Source of the DNA: Salarias fasciatus
Taxonomy: Eukaryota > Chordata > Actinopteri > Blenniiformes > Blenniidae
NCBI RefSeq assembly: GCF_902148845.1
Contig: NC_043758.1
Location: forward strand, 14,453,177-14,517,176
Length of the DNA stretch: 64,000 nucleotides
Direction: 5' to 3'
The notes beneath the pieces were generated by a model. That model saw only the letters and a list, made by a program, of their open reading frames with translations, searched no databases and had not been told where the DNA came from. Below, one piece after another: positions 38,439-50,555 of the stretch. The stretch's first letter is position 1, and every line of letters begins with the position of its first letter. The translations under genes and the position numbers were made by a program.

Positions 38439-39751
38439 GCCCTAAGGCTATTTTCAGAGCCTCTTCTCGAAAATGACATACCAAAATAAAAAGAGTATAG
38501 CACTGCAATAACTTGGCCTATTTGAGTGGTTACTGTCTCCTTATAAAGTGAACACTTGTAAGATTTGTCCAGATGTGTAAATATCAGTATATATGTTACT
38601 GGTTAAGTGTGACTGAAGATGGAACACAGCAAAAATGAAAAATTTTCAGTCTCGCCTAAAAAAAAAGCACTTTCAATGTGATCATCTCTTTGGAAAAGTC
38701 CAGTTGCAGCTCTAAACCTCCATCAGATCATAGACAAATATGTGAACACTCTCTCTGCAAAGGTTGACTCTGTGAAAGTGAAGCAGAACATAATTTGATA
38801 GGTTTTAGTACAGACAGGTCAGGCGATGGCACACTTTGGCACACTATGGTGCCATTTGTGAAATCAGAATTTTCTAACGTTCCAAATTATATTTTGCACT
38901 TTTATATCACTGCTGAAGTTCAATACTTCCAAACAGAGCAGTCTTTGGCGTGACTGCAGTGGAAATTCACACAGAGCGTCTGTTTACGCTCAGCAGGACG
39001 CGCCGTGCGTAAAGCCTCCTCTGTATACAGGCGCTCAGCTCCGCAGCAGCTTCATGAATACAGACACCCCGTACGTCGCCAGACTCGTCTGAGCCAATAG
39101 AATGCAGCAGGGGTCACCGACATGTGATTGACAGCTCTGTTAGCCAATCAGAACAAGCAACACACCGTCATGGCGCACACAAACTGTATGGCACTGACCA
39201 ATCACAGAGCTCCTTGAGGCTAACTGGGGGTCAGTTTTACGCCCGGATTGACGTCAGAGGGGGCTAGGTGGCTAAGCTAATCCAACCCGATGGACAATAA
39301 CCGCATAATTCGGACTCTATATGGCCAAAAGTCCAGGTAAGAGGCGATTTTTTTACCGCAGTTTGAAAACGCGATCTTGCTGTTGGCTGTTTTAGTGGCA
39401 TTTTCTGGCAGATTCTGTGGTTTTAGACGGCTTTGAGTGGCATGGTTGTAATCAGCGGAGTCTCAGCTCTCGTCCGAGAGGCTGTTTGTGTGAATTGTAT
39501 CATGTTTCATAGCGCTACGATCAATATTTCGGCAAGTGGGTTGACACGGTCACGAATATGGTTCATAATTCATTTAGTTCGTGTTTGAGCTGTGTTTGGA
39601 GTGTGAAATAATGGCTGATATATTCGGTTAGCCCAGGTTCTGCTGTTTATTTTGCGGGTAAGCATCATGACATTCTGTCAGAAATAATGCACATTATTAG
39701 ACAATCTCTGAAATGTTTGCTGCCAGGCCCCCAATTGGGGGGCGCTCGGGC
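38439..39751. mobile_element. Putative TTAA-flanked piggyBac-like element, 1.3 kb
   Basis: TTAA at 38435-38438 and 39752-39755 bound a segment starting GCCCTAAGGC and ending GCGCTCGGGC, short imperfect inverted repeats. About two thirds in, a CpG-richer stretch is followed by ATGGACAATAACC... (from 39291) ending at a strong donor (CCAG|GTAAGAG), as if a first transposase exon and promoter remain. No transposase core was found. Boundaries rest on short terminal matches. Confidence 0.45.
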
Positions 39752-39902
39752 TTAAGAAAAAGGAAAAAAAAAGAATTGCACAAAATGTTTATCATTTAAA
39801 GCATACTTATAACTGTTGAGGTGCATCAATTAAAACAACATATCTGTCATGAATTCAAAGGACCTGACACTTGTCTTTCAATTGCAAAATCATTTTTTAA
39901 AT

Positions 39903-40044
39903 GAAATCAAATCAAATCAAATCAAACTTTATTTGTAGAGCACTTTTTCATATTTATAAAAATAACGCAAAGTGCTGAACAGTAAAAACAGTTATAAAAA
40001 CAAAAGAAAAAAAAACCCCGCACCATCAATAAGTATACACACGC

Positions 40045-40083
<39 letters not shown>

Positions 40084-41880
40084 GAATTATTTGCACACAG
40101 CAGACGAGACATGGCATGGCACTAAGCATCATGGGAAAACGCTACCAGTGGGGCCGTTCACACCAGGAGAAGGCGAAGGTCATTAATATTGGGGCCTCAG
40201 CGCTCGACCCCCGACCCCGTCAGACCAAAGGGACCCCGCACACCGGAGTGTGTAGACCCCCAGGCCAGCCAGGACCAGAGGACTTGAGCGCAGTGACCCC
40301 AGCAGAGGACCAGGACCAACTCCCGGTGTGAAGGACCCCCCTCAGGAAACACTGGAGTTAAAACAGTTAAAGACATAAAAAGACATAATACAAAATAAAT
40401 AGTAAGATAAGATTATAAAGTAAAAAATTAAAAAATTAATTAGTTAGAAGTACATAATAAAAATAGAACGAATAAATAGGATACATAGATTAAAATAAAA
40501 ATGCTAAAAAGTAAAAATGATGGAGATAAGAACTATAAAAGGTCAATTAAAAGCCAGATTAAAAAAGGTGTGTTTTTAACCTCCCTTTAAAAATATCAAC
40601 AGTCTCTGCTGTCCTGAGGTTCTCCGGCAGGCTGTTCCACAGGTGGGGGCAGTCATGGCTGAAGGCCGCCTCGCCATGCGTCTTGGTTCTAGCTTTGGGA
40701 ACACACAGTAAGCCGCTGCCAGAGGACCTCAGGGCCCGCGAGGGTCGATACGGTAAAAACAGATCAGCTAAATAAGAAGGCGCAAGGCCGTTAAGACATT
40801 TAAAAACTAATAAGAGAACTTTAAAATCGATCCTGAAGCGGACAGGGAGCCAATGCAGCGACTGTAAAACCGGTGTAATGTGGGCCCGCCCCCTGGTCCC
40901 CGTCAGCAGGCGAGCGGCTGAGTTTTGTAATAATTGCAGGTTTGAAAAATTCTTTTTGGGAAGACCAGAGAGCAAGGCATTACAATAATCTAATCTAGAG
41001 GAGATAAAAGCATGCATTAGCACCTCTGTACTGGCCTGAGAGAGAAACGGGCGGACTCTGGCTATATTCTTAAGATGATAAAATCCAATCTTAGTTATGT
41101 TTTTAATGTGTGGAATAAAACTTAGCTCAGAGTCAAAAATCACGCCCAGGGTCTTAATTGATTGTTCTGGTTTAAAATCTAATAATTTTGGTAAAATTTT
41201 CTCTCTCTGGCCTTCGGGACCGATAACTAAAACCTCAGTCTTGTCCTGGTTGAGCTGTAGGAAATTCACTGCCATCCATGACTTGATGTCTGAAATACAG
41301 TTAAACAGGGTTTCTACTGGCCCTGAGTCATCAGGAGACACGGCGATGTACAGCTGAGTGTCGTCAGCGTAACTATGGAAGCTGATGTCGTGTCTCCTGA
41401 AGACGTCCCCAAGTGGAAGCATGTAGAGATTAAAAAGTATGGGACCTAAAATTGAACCTTGGGGAACCCCACACCTAATTTCATGGGTTCCTGAGGAACA
41501 AGTATCCATACTTACATAAAAACATCGATCTGTGAGATAAGAACTAAACCAGTTAAGAACAATACCAGAGAGGCCCACCAGGTGACTCAATCTGTTTATT
41601 AAAATGTGGTGGTCTACTGTGTCGAAGGTGGCACTCAAGTCCAGCAGAACCAACACTGTGAGTTTTTTATTATCTAAATTCCACCTGATATCATTTAAAA
41701 TCTTTAAAAGGGCCGTCTCGGTACTGTGGTTCACTCTAAAACCAGATTGATGTCTTTCTAAAATGTTATTAATCATTAAAAAGTCATTGACTTGGTTAAA
41801 AACCAGTCTTTCTAAAACTTTACTTAAAAACGGTAAGTTGGATACTGGTCTGTAGTTATTAAGAACATTAGGGTCGCTTT
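39903..41880 (-). mobile_element. L2-clade LINE, 5'-truncated
   Basis: Minus-strand reverse transcriptase reads open from the 5' truncation (about 41880) to a stop at 40559, roughly 440 residues. Motifs in order: NYRPVSNLPFLSKVLERLV, HQSGFR.NHSTETALL, VLLDLSATFDTVDH, GVPQGSILGP, FHSYADDTQLY. These are typical of the CR1/L2 group. The 3' untranslated end runs to about 39903 and finishes in AAATC repeats with 'ctttatttgtagagcacttt', a familiar fish L2-type tail. It includes an AC microsatellite (40035-40082). The catalytic YADD is intact, so the copy is probably recent, but it lacks the 5' part including the endonuclease. Confidence 0.85.
40035..40082. repeat. AC microsatellite in LINE 3' region
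   Basis: About 20 AC units interrupted by GC near the start. Confidence 0.9.
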
Positions 41881-42825
41881 AAAGGCACGGCAGATTTAAT
41901 GACGAAACAAGGCACAATTTTAGTATATATTAAAAACGTTTCCATCTAACAAACTGGTTGGCTCTGTATCAAATCTAATCCATCTTTACAGATTTGGTCA
42001 ATCTTTCATGGCTGCGTCTCACACACTCAGCTATGCTGTTCATCACACAGATGTGCTCCTTACTCATGTCGCACCATATCCTGTTAGACGGAAATAAACA
42101 GAGTATCCAGTCATATAACATTCTTTGCCATGGGGCATGTTACAGCAAGGAAATAACTGAATGAAAGATATGTTTCTGTATCTTGTTTATATGTAAATCA
42201 AACAAAAACAAACAAACTGAAATCGAAGCACCAAAATAGCATCAACAGGATGTGTGTGGCACCAGGAACTATTGTCAGAAAATATACTAATTTGACATAC
42301 TGTAACCTCACTAATATCAACACATTCTGGTTCAAACACATTCATTTTACTATACAACACTGGAAAACCCACTCATAAGGCAAGTACATAACATGCTAAT
42401 ATATCTTTTTTCCATCACAAATCAGTCCACATGTATTATTTATAAATGAAATAAAAATTGTATTTGTGTCCTTCATTTAAGCACAAATTTCTAGTTATTT
42501 TTTCTAAATTAGAGAACCTTACCTGATTTGAGTTTTTTTTTTTTTTTTTTTTTTTAATTTTGAATAAAAAGATACTTTTTATCTACAACCATACATACCT
42601 ACAATCATAAACTCAAAAAACAATCATTTCATTTTTTAGGTTTTGGAGGCCCAGTATTTATAGAGTATCATACAACTCCCACACATTGTTGTGATGATAA
42701 AATATTCAGGAATACAATTATTGGAATAAAGAAACAGGATCTCAAACATGTGTCTGCTTCTCCTTATCCACAAAATCATTTTAAGAGATAATTCTGAGTG
42801 AGCTATTTTCACATCCCATGGTCTG
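41881..42825. other. Spacer upstream of array gene 2
   Basis: AT-rich, with a poly-T run at about 42534-42555. No gene recognised. The promoter-proximal part contains the palindrome listed separately. Confidence 0.4.
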
Positions 42826-42833
42826 ACGTCATC
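42826..42833. promoter_or_regulatory. CRE-like palindrome upstream of array gene 2
   Basis: TGACGTCA, the full cAMP-response consensus, 84 bp before the ATG at 42917. An AATAAAA word near 42846 could serve as a weak TATA box. Regulation by CREB is inference only. Confidence 0.4.
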
Positions 42834-42916
42834 ATGATCTGCTTTAATAAAAAAGCTTCCGTCACCGTCATCTCCAGAACGTTACAGCGTTGACTTTGTG
42901 TGCTTCTGTGCTGAAG

Positions 42917-45900
42917 ATGTGTGACTTCATCCGTGTAATGTTTGTGTTTGTGGTTGTTACAGGAGCCTTCGGAGCAGCAGAGGACAGATCTGTTTGTAAA
43001 ATGCTGGGAAGCCCAGAGGTTCCTCTCCTATCTAAGAAAGGTGATATTACTATCGGAGGAGCTTTTTCCATCCACTCTCAAATTTCACAGCCTTCACTGT
43101 CCCTGACAAATGCACCCAAGCCTCTCATATGCTCCAGGTATTGTTCTTTATCTCACCTTGCTTTTGTTCACGCAAATAGAGGTCTTTTAAAATGTTATTT
43201 CTCACAACTTTTCAGGATAAATTTCAGCGAATTTCGTTTTGCACAAACAATGATTTTTGCCATTGAGGAGATCAACAATAGCAGCTCTCTACTGCCTAAC
43301 ATCTCAGTGGGTTACAAGGTGTTTGACACCTGTGGTTCAACACTGCATTCCACACGTGCGGTGATGGGTCTAATGAATGGACAGGACAGTGCTCTGGGAG
43401 GAACCTGCTCCGGTCAGTCATCTGTACATGTTATCATCGGAGCCTCTGAGTCCTCGTCAACCATTGTGCTGTTGCAACTTTCAGGGATTTTCCAAATACC
43501 TGTGGTAAGCTTTTGACTGATTGATATTTGTATTAATTTGGTGGTGCTGCCTTATTTTTCTTTGCTTTTTCTGTACATTTTTTATGCTAAAAAAGAAACA
43601 AGGATTCATGCAATCGTGCGCTGGATGAAACTTCTCAATACTCAAATAAAAATCAAAATACATTTCTGAATGTTGTTTTTAGATTGTGCTCACATCTGTA
43701 CTGAAAAGCTCTGTCCTCATAGAACCTCTGTTTGTCAGGTCAGTCATTTTGCCACATGTGCTTGCTTGAGTAATAGAAAGGAATACCCATCCTTCTTCAG
43801 AACCATCCCCAGCGACTACTACCAGAGCAGAGCCCTGGCAAAGCTGGTAAAGCACTTTGGATGGACGTGGGTTGGGGCAGTCAGGAGCGACAATGACTAT
43901 GGCAATAACGGAATGGCAACGTTTATCGCAGCTGCAAGCCAGGAGGGGGTTTGTGTCGAGTATTCAGAGGCCATTTCAAGAACCGACTCCGATGAAGAGG
44001 TTGCTCGGGTGGTCCGAGTGATTCGTAGTGGAAGCGCAAGGGTTTTGATTGCTTTCCTTGCTCAGAGCGAGATGAACATTCTGCTTGAGGAGGCCCTGAA
44101 GCAGAACTTGGTTGGGTTACAGTGGGTGGGCAGTGAGTCTTGGATTACAGCGGGCCATTTGGCTAATAAGAGGTATGCTGGCATTCTAATGGGAGCTCTG
44201 GGTTTCACCATCAGAAAGACTAAGATTAAAGGCCTGCAGGAATTTCTTTTGAAGGTTAATCCAAGTCAAGACCCTGGCAATAACCTGCTAAAGGAATTCT
44301 GGGAATCGACCTTTGATTGCAGCTTTCAATCCAGTCTCAGCGGTCAGAGTCAGTGCTCTGGTTCAGAGAGTCTGCGGGATGTCAACAATTCTTTCACAGA
44401 TGTGTTGGAGCTAAGAATCTCTAACAATGTGTATAAAGCTGTGTATGCTGCAGCTCATGCTATGCACAACTTGTTAAAATGTGGAAAAAATGGTAAATCA
44501 TCTGATCACAGCTGCATCTGGAGAAATTATTTACATCCAAATCAGGTGAGAGATCATCTAAAATCAGTTAAAAAAATATTCATTATAATATACTATATGC
44601 TAAGTTTTTCATTGGCCATCTGCTTCCATAGATTGTGAAACACCTCCAAGATGTGAACTTTACCCTTCAATCTGGGGAAAAAGTGTATTTTGATGAGAAT
44701 GGAGACCCTGCTGCTGCCTATGAGCTGGTGAACTGGCAGACAAACCAAGCAGGAGACGCTGTGTTTGTGACTGTAGGAAGCTATGATGCTTCACTGCCAA
44801 ATGGAAGACAGTTTACCATGCAGGGAATAAATATAACATGGGTTAATGGATCCTTGAAGGTATCAAAAAACATTTATATGGCAAAGAGAATTCACTTTTG
44901 CATACATAGTGAAAGAACATTCTGAAAGACGAGAAAGGAGGAAACCATGAGAAGGTTAAAAAAAAAAACACTCTATTTGGACATTGCATGATGATTTACA
45001 TCATGATTTAACTGCTCATTCATGCAAATTATATTTCACATGTTGACCAACATGTAAATTCAGAACTTAGAGCTAAAATAAAGCTAAAATCCTAGTTGAA
45101 AAGATGGGAAAATAAAAAAAAAAACAAAAGAAAAAAACAGTCATAAATAGGAACGGGAGCAAGAAATGTGACTTATAGGTTTTGGTTTTGTTGCAGAGGC
45201 CGCTGTCTGTCTGCAGTGAGAGCTGTCCAACAGGTTTTCGACAGGCTATGATTAAAGGGAAACCGATCTGTTGCTTCTCCTGCATTGCCTGTGCTGCTGG
45301 AGAAATAAGCAACTCAAGCAGTAAGCAAAGGCTTTACTATCATTTCTTACTATTAATTATGTTATAGCTTAAATGTAGACGATAAACACAGAAATAGAAT
45401 TGATGCCAAAGCTTGCAGTAATATGGAAACACAATTCACTTTTGTGTGTTTTCGTTTTCAGATTCTGCAGAGTGTTCTCGGTGTGCACTGGAGTTCTGGT
45501 CAAATGAAAATCACAGTCAGTGTATTCCAAAGGTGATCGAGTTCTTATCTTTTGGAGAAACCATGGGGGCCCTTCTCACCGCGTTCTCTTTGTTGGGAGC
45601 TTCTTTAACTCTGGCGGTGTCATGTGTCTTCTTTCGGTTTCGTCACACTCCCCTGGTCAAAGCCAGTAACTCAGAGCTGAGCTTTCTGCTGCTCTTCTCC
45701 TTAACTCTGTGTTTCCTGTGTGCCCTGACCTTCATTGGCCAGCCAACTGAATGGTCCTGCATGCTGCGACACACAGCTTTCGGTATTACATTTGCCTTAT
45801 GCATGTCATGTATCTTGGCTAAAACCATCGTAGTGGTGAGAGCCTTTAAAACCACAAAGCCCACGAATGCTCAGTGTTCTGCTCCACTTCAGAGAACAAG

Positions 45901-46360
45901 TGTTTTCAGCTGCACTTTACTGCAGGTGTTGGTTTGTGTACTGTGGCTAACTATTGCACCTCCGTTCCCCTATAAAAATACAGCTCACGCCACTGAAAGG
46001 ATCATTTTAGAGTGTGATTTAGGCTCCCCTGTAGGTTTCTGGGCTGTGTTGGGGTATATAGGACTCCTGGCTTCGCTGTGCTTCGTTCTCGCTTTCTTGG
46101 CTCGAAAGCTGCCTGATAATTTTAACGAAGCCAAATTCATCACATTTAGCATGCTGATCTTCTGTGCAGTCTGGATCACTTTCATCCCAGCATATGTCAG
46201 CTCTCCTGGGAAGTTTACTGTAGCTGTAGAGATATTTGCTATTTTGGCCTCAACCTTTGGGCTGTTTTTCTGTATATTTGCCCCAAAATGTTACATTTTA
46301 CTTGTGAAACCAGAGAGAAACACTAAAAAACTTATGATGGAAAGAAACCTGTCAAATTAG
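42917..46360 (+). CDS. V2R/OlfC receptor, array gene 2, 855 aa
   Basis: Six exons: 42917-43137, 43216-43504, 43739-44545, 44632-44859, 45197-45320, 45462-46360. Every intron is GT/AG and the frame is unbroken. The first true ATG gives [19 protein letters not shown], a good signal peptide. Flytrap to about residue 515, cysteine-rich domain 516-557 ([14 protein letters not shown] ... KPICCFSC), then seven helices ending [10 protein letters not shown]. Contact residues Ser (ASESSST), Thr (FATC), Asp (PSD), Tyr (DYGNNGM) and Glu (GSESW) are conserved, as expected for an amino-acid sensor. Helix 3-4 region differs from its neighbours ([17 protein letters not shown] in place of [16 protein letters not shown]), making it the most divergent 7TM exon of the array. 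A polyadenylation signal is at 46635-46640. Only about 0.6 kb separates it from the next gene. Confidence 0.93.
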
Positions 46361-46634
46361 TTATCTATGAGTTTATGATCTATGATTTAACAGTGTCAGC
46401 ATATTGCTATTTAGTTAAAAAGCTTTTTTTTGAATGTACTGCATTTGTTCAATATTTAGAAAATTTGGAAAGTTGTCAGAATAACATTTTTGGACAATGG
46501 ACTTTAACTTTAACTATCTGAACCCAATTGAAATATCAACCCAAAGCTATTCTGTACCTGAACCCTTAGTTCCAGTGATGTAGATTTTTTTTTTTAATCA
46601 ATGTGGTATTTTCTTTGATACATTACTTATTGAA

Positions 46635-46640
46635 AATAAA
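46635..46640 (+). terminator. Polyadenylation signal of array gene 2
   Basis: AATAAA about 275 bp after the stop codon and before the promoter region of the next receptor. Confidence 0.45.
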
Positions 46641-46921
46641 GGTAAGACAATCTTTTATCCAACACCTTTCAGCCTCCTTTAATCAATTAATTTAGTTCAT
46701 TTTATCTTTTAAAAAACCAGCTAAACGCTGTACTAGAACACTGTTTCTCAAATTATAGTCTCAAGTAATTGGCCATGGTAACTCAAAACACGATAAATGT
46801 AAAGGTCCTCCGACAGGTTCATGCGTCTGTCAGTCAGAGCAGTGGCAATATCATTGGTTGAAGCAAACATGACATTGACAAACATTGCAATCAAGCCCCT
46901 GTAGCTTTGTGACGGGAAACT

Positions 46922-46928
46922 TATAAAA
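46922..46928 (+). promoter_or_regulatory. TATA box of array gene 3
   Basis: TATAAAA 60 bp upstream of the ATG at 46988, a spacing that fits a short 5' leader and matches the TATA positions of array genes 4 and 5. Confidence 0.5.
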
Positions 46929-46987
46929 TGCTCATAGTTGAGTGAGCTTATCTCTGGGCCTTGGGTGACAAACAGCGCTGAGCAACG

Positions 46988-49900
46988 ATGCTGCTGATAG
47001 CCAACCTCTTTCTTGTTTCCCTTCTGGCTGTGAGAGGAGTAGAGCCCATGTGTCAAACATATGGGACAAAAGAACTGTCTCAGTTTTCTAAGGAGGGGGA
47101 TATCAACATCGGAGGCATTTTCTCCTTTCATCAGAACCCCGTCACTGTTAATCCGACTCGAGAATTCAACCCGGGAACAATCCGTTGTGAAGGGTAAGAT
47201 TGAAAAAAAAAAAAATCTCTATACAAAATATGAAGTTTGTATGTGTGTATTTATAATTTGTTTTGGTGTTTCCTGACAACAACACTTTTTAAAAGTTGGT
47301 GTCTTTCTTTCCTTTGTTTAGATTGGACCCAGGAGAGCTTCAGTATGCATACACTATGATGTTTGCCATTGAGGAGATCAACAACAGCTCACAGCTGTTA
47401 CCGGGAGTCACGCTGGGTTACTGGATCTTTGACTCCTGTCCGAGTATCCCACTGTCTATCAGAGCCTCTCTAAACCTGATGAATAGGTATGACAATGGGA
47501 CCCCCAGCTGCAACAAACTGTCTAACGTGCACGCTGTCATCGGGGAAACCACATCCACTTCTACAATAGGCATTGCACGCACCATGGGACCTTTTCATAT
47601 ACCGGTGGTGAGTGATGAGGGAAAGCAAGCTCTGTGCACACTCACATTTTCATGAAAAACCATGTTTTTGTATTTTGAGACCTAGAATGTGGCGTGTTTC
47701 AAAGTCAATACTTGTGTGTTGTCCAAATATGTTTGTTTTGTCTTTCAGATCAGTCATTCAGCCACATGTGCATGCCTTAGCAATAGGAGAGACTATCCCT
47801 CCTTCTTCAGAACCATACCGAGTGACCTTTACCAGAGCAAAGCACTAGCTAAGCTTGTGAAACATTTTGGCTGGACCTGGGTCGGAGCCATTAGGACTAA
47901 TAGTGACTATGGAAATGGTGGTATGGCAACTTTCTTGGAAGCAGCGGAAAGTGAAGGGGTGTGTGTCGAGTATTCTGTGGCTATTTACCGAACAGATCCC
48001 AGAAAGTGGTTCTTGGAGGTTGTGGACATCATCAAGAAATCCACATCAAAAGTGATAGTGGCATTTGCAGATGGCACTGACCTTGACATACTTCTTAAAG
48101 AGCTTCATGCTCAGAATGTGACAGGCCTGCAGTGGGTAGGAAGTGAGGGCTGGATCACATATCGTTACATTGCCTCTCCTGTAAACTATGCTGTGGTTCA
48201 GGGAGCAGTAGGCTTCGCAGCACTCAATGCTCACATCCCTGGGCTGCAGGAGTTTCTTGCCGGCAGCAGACCCTCCAGCTCACAGGGCAATCAGGGTCTT
48301 GTGGAGTTGTGGGAGATGCTATTCAACTGCATCTTGACTCCTGCACGACAGACTCATGCTCAGGATGCACCAGCAGCAGCATGCAGTGGGAAAGAGTCCC
48401 TGAGGAACATGAACACACGCTTCACAGATGTTTCAGATGCCAGCTTACTAAACAATGTTTACAAGGCTACGTACGCTGTCGCTTATGCACTGCACTTGCT
48501 ATTTAATTGCAAAGATGGAGAGGGGCCCTTTGAGAATAGTATGTGTGCTGACAAGGAAAATGTGCAACCATGGCAGGTAAATATTTGTACCTACATGTAA
48601 ACAACTGATACAAAGCAATTATTGTACAGCTCAATAATACCATTATCAATCACTGTACAGGTGCTGCATTACTTAACTCAAGTAAATTTCACCACTAAGA
48701 TTGGTGAAAACGTGTTCTTTGATGACTTGGGTGACCCTGTGGCACGTTATGCGCTGGTGAACTGGCAGATGGATGAGACAGGGTACATACTCTTTGAAAC
48801 CATTGGTAACTATGACGCTTCCCGACCGGAAGGCCAACAGTTTGAAATGAAAGCAGGCGTAACGGCTGTCTGGGCAGGGGAGAGTCTGAAGGTGAGTATA
48901 ACAACAAGTTTTGGTTAATGATTTTGAACAATCACACTCTCAATTACTAATTCTAGTTACATACAGAATTTGTAATCCCTGAGATCTTTCCCATTTCAGT
49001 ATGATTTTTTTTTAATTGACTTTTTAATTGATTTGTTAAACAGGTGCCAAGATCTGTGTGCAGTGAGAGCTGCTTGCCGGGGACACGCCGCGCATTCGTC
49101 AAGGGCAAACCTATCTGCTGTTTTGATTGCATCACCTGTGCTGATGGGAAATTCAGCAACAGTACAAGTGAGACAGCAGGATTAATCGCCTTCACTCTCA
49201 CTCTCTTTGTGTTTCTTTTGGGCAAAATCACTATAAGCACTTTTTTGGCTTATTTGAAGATGTGTGTGCTGTACAGCTTAAACATATTTATGCTTTCAGA
49301 TGCAGTGAAATGTGAAAAATGCCCTGATGAATACAAGTCCAACGAAGAGAGGAATAGCTGTGACATGAAATCTATTGAGTACCTCACCTTCACTGAGTTA
49401 ATGGGCATACTGTTGGTGACCTTTTCTGTCATTGGTGGTTGCCTGGCAATTGCTATCGCCCTGATATTTTTCTGCTACAGACAAACTCCTATTGTCAGGG
49501 CCAACAACTCTGAGCTGAGCTTTCTGCTACTCTTCTCCCTGACTCTGTGTTTCCTGTGTTCCCTAACCTTTATTGGCAAACCCTCCGAGTGGTCCTGCAT
49601 GCTGAGACACACAGCGTTTGGCATTACCTTTGTTCTCTGCATATCTTGTGTTCTTGGGAAAACAATAGTGGTGTTAATGGCGTTTCGAGCCACACTTCCA
49701 GGCAGTACCGTGATGAAATGGTTTGGGCCTGCACAGCAGAGACTCAGTGTTATGGGATTCACAGTGATACAGGTTTTAATTTGTATACTTTGGCTGACAA
49801 TCAATCCCCCATTCCCTTACAAAAACATGAGACATTACAAAGAGAGGATTATACTCGAGTGTGCCCTGGGGTCACCGATAGGCTTCTGGGCTGTGCTAGG

Positions 49901-50213
49901 TTATATAGGGCTTTTAGCGATGTTGTGTTTTGTGCTTGCTTTCCTGGCCAGAAAGCTGCCTGATAATTTCAATGAGGCCAAATTTATCACTTTCAGCATG
50001 TTAATATTTTGTGCTGTGTGGATCACATTTATCCCAGCATATGTCAGCTCCCCTGGGAAGTTTACAGTGGCTGTGGAGATATTTGCAATTTTGGCTTCAA
50101 GTTATGGGATGCTTTTTTGTATTTTTTTGCCAAAATGCTACATCATATTACTAAAACCTGAACACAACACAAAGAAGCATCTGATGGGTAAAGGGACCAC
50201 ACGAACCCTTTGA
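46988..50213 (+). CDS. V2R/OlfC receptor, array gene 3, 862 aa
   Basis: Six exons: 46988-47193, 47322-47607, 47749-48576, 48661-48891, 49044-49167, 49300-50213, all with GT/AG introns and continuous frame. Signal peptide [17 protein letters not shown]. Flytrap through about 517, cysteine-rich domain 518-558 ([14 protein letters not shown] ... KPICCFDC), 7TM to 862 with a [10 protein letters not shown] end. Binding residues: Ser (TTSTST), Thr (SATC), Asp (PSD), Tyr (DYGNGGM), Glu (GSEGW). Exon 3 is the longest of the array at 828 bp because of extra residues after the flytrap core ([16 protein letters not shown]). Intron 5 is short and can be read through in frame, so a naive frame joins exons 5 and 6; the donor AA|GTGAGA and acceptor TTTCAG|AT argue for splicing. 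Confidence 0.93.
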
Positions 50214-50418
50214 GATAATTGCAAAAACTCAATAATAGTCTTTTCTTTTTAAAAAAGCCATTTTAGTTTAATTAAAATTTGTTCTACAATGTCTGCAAAA
50301 TATAAATGTTTTTTTTCTACCTAAATGATATAACAATTTAGGGATTTTTTTTCATGCAAATGTCATATATGTATTCAATTTTGCATGCATGCAATTGGTA
50401 CTGTCCAGATTTTGATAA

Positions 50419-50424
50419 AATAAA
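50419..50424 (+). terminator. Polyadenylation signal of array gene 3
   Basis: AATAAA about 205 bp past the stop codon, just before the LINE insertion. Confidence 0.4.
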
Positions 50425-50555
50425 AACAATATGTCAAATGTGCACCATTGCTTGTGTCATATTTGTACAGACAGAACAAAATGATTGATTACGAAAACAG
50501 TAGATATCCACTAAAAACTTAAATGCTGCCAGATATGCTGTTTGTTAAATATTCT

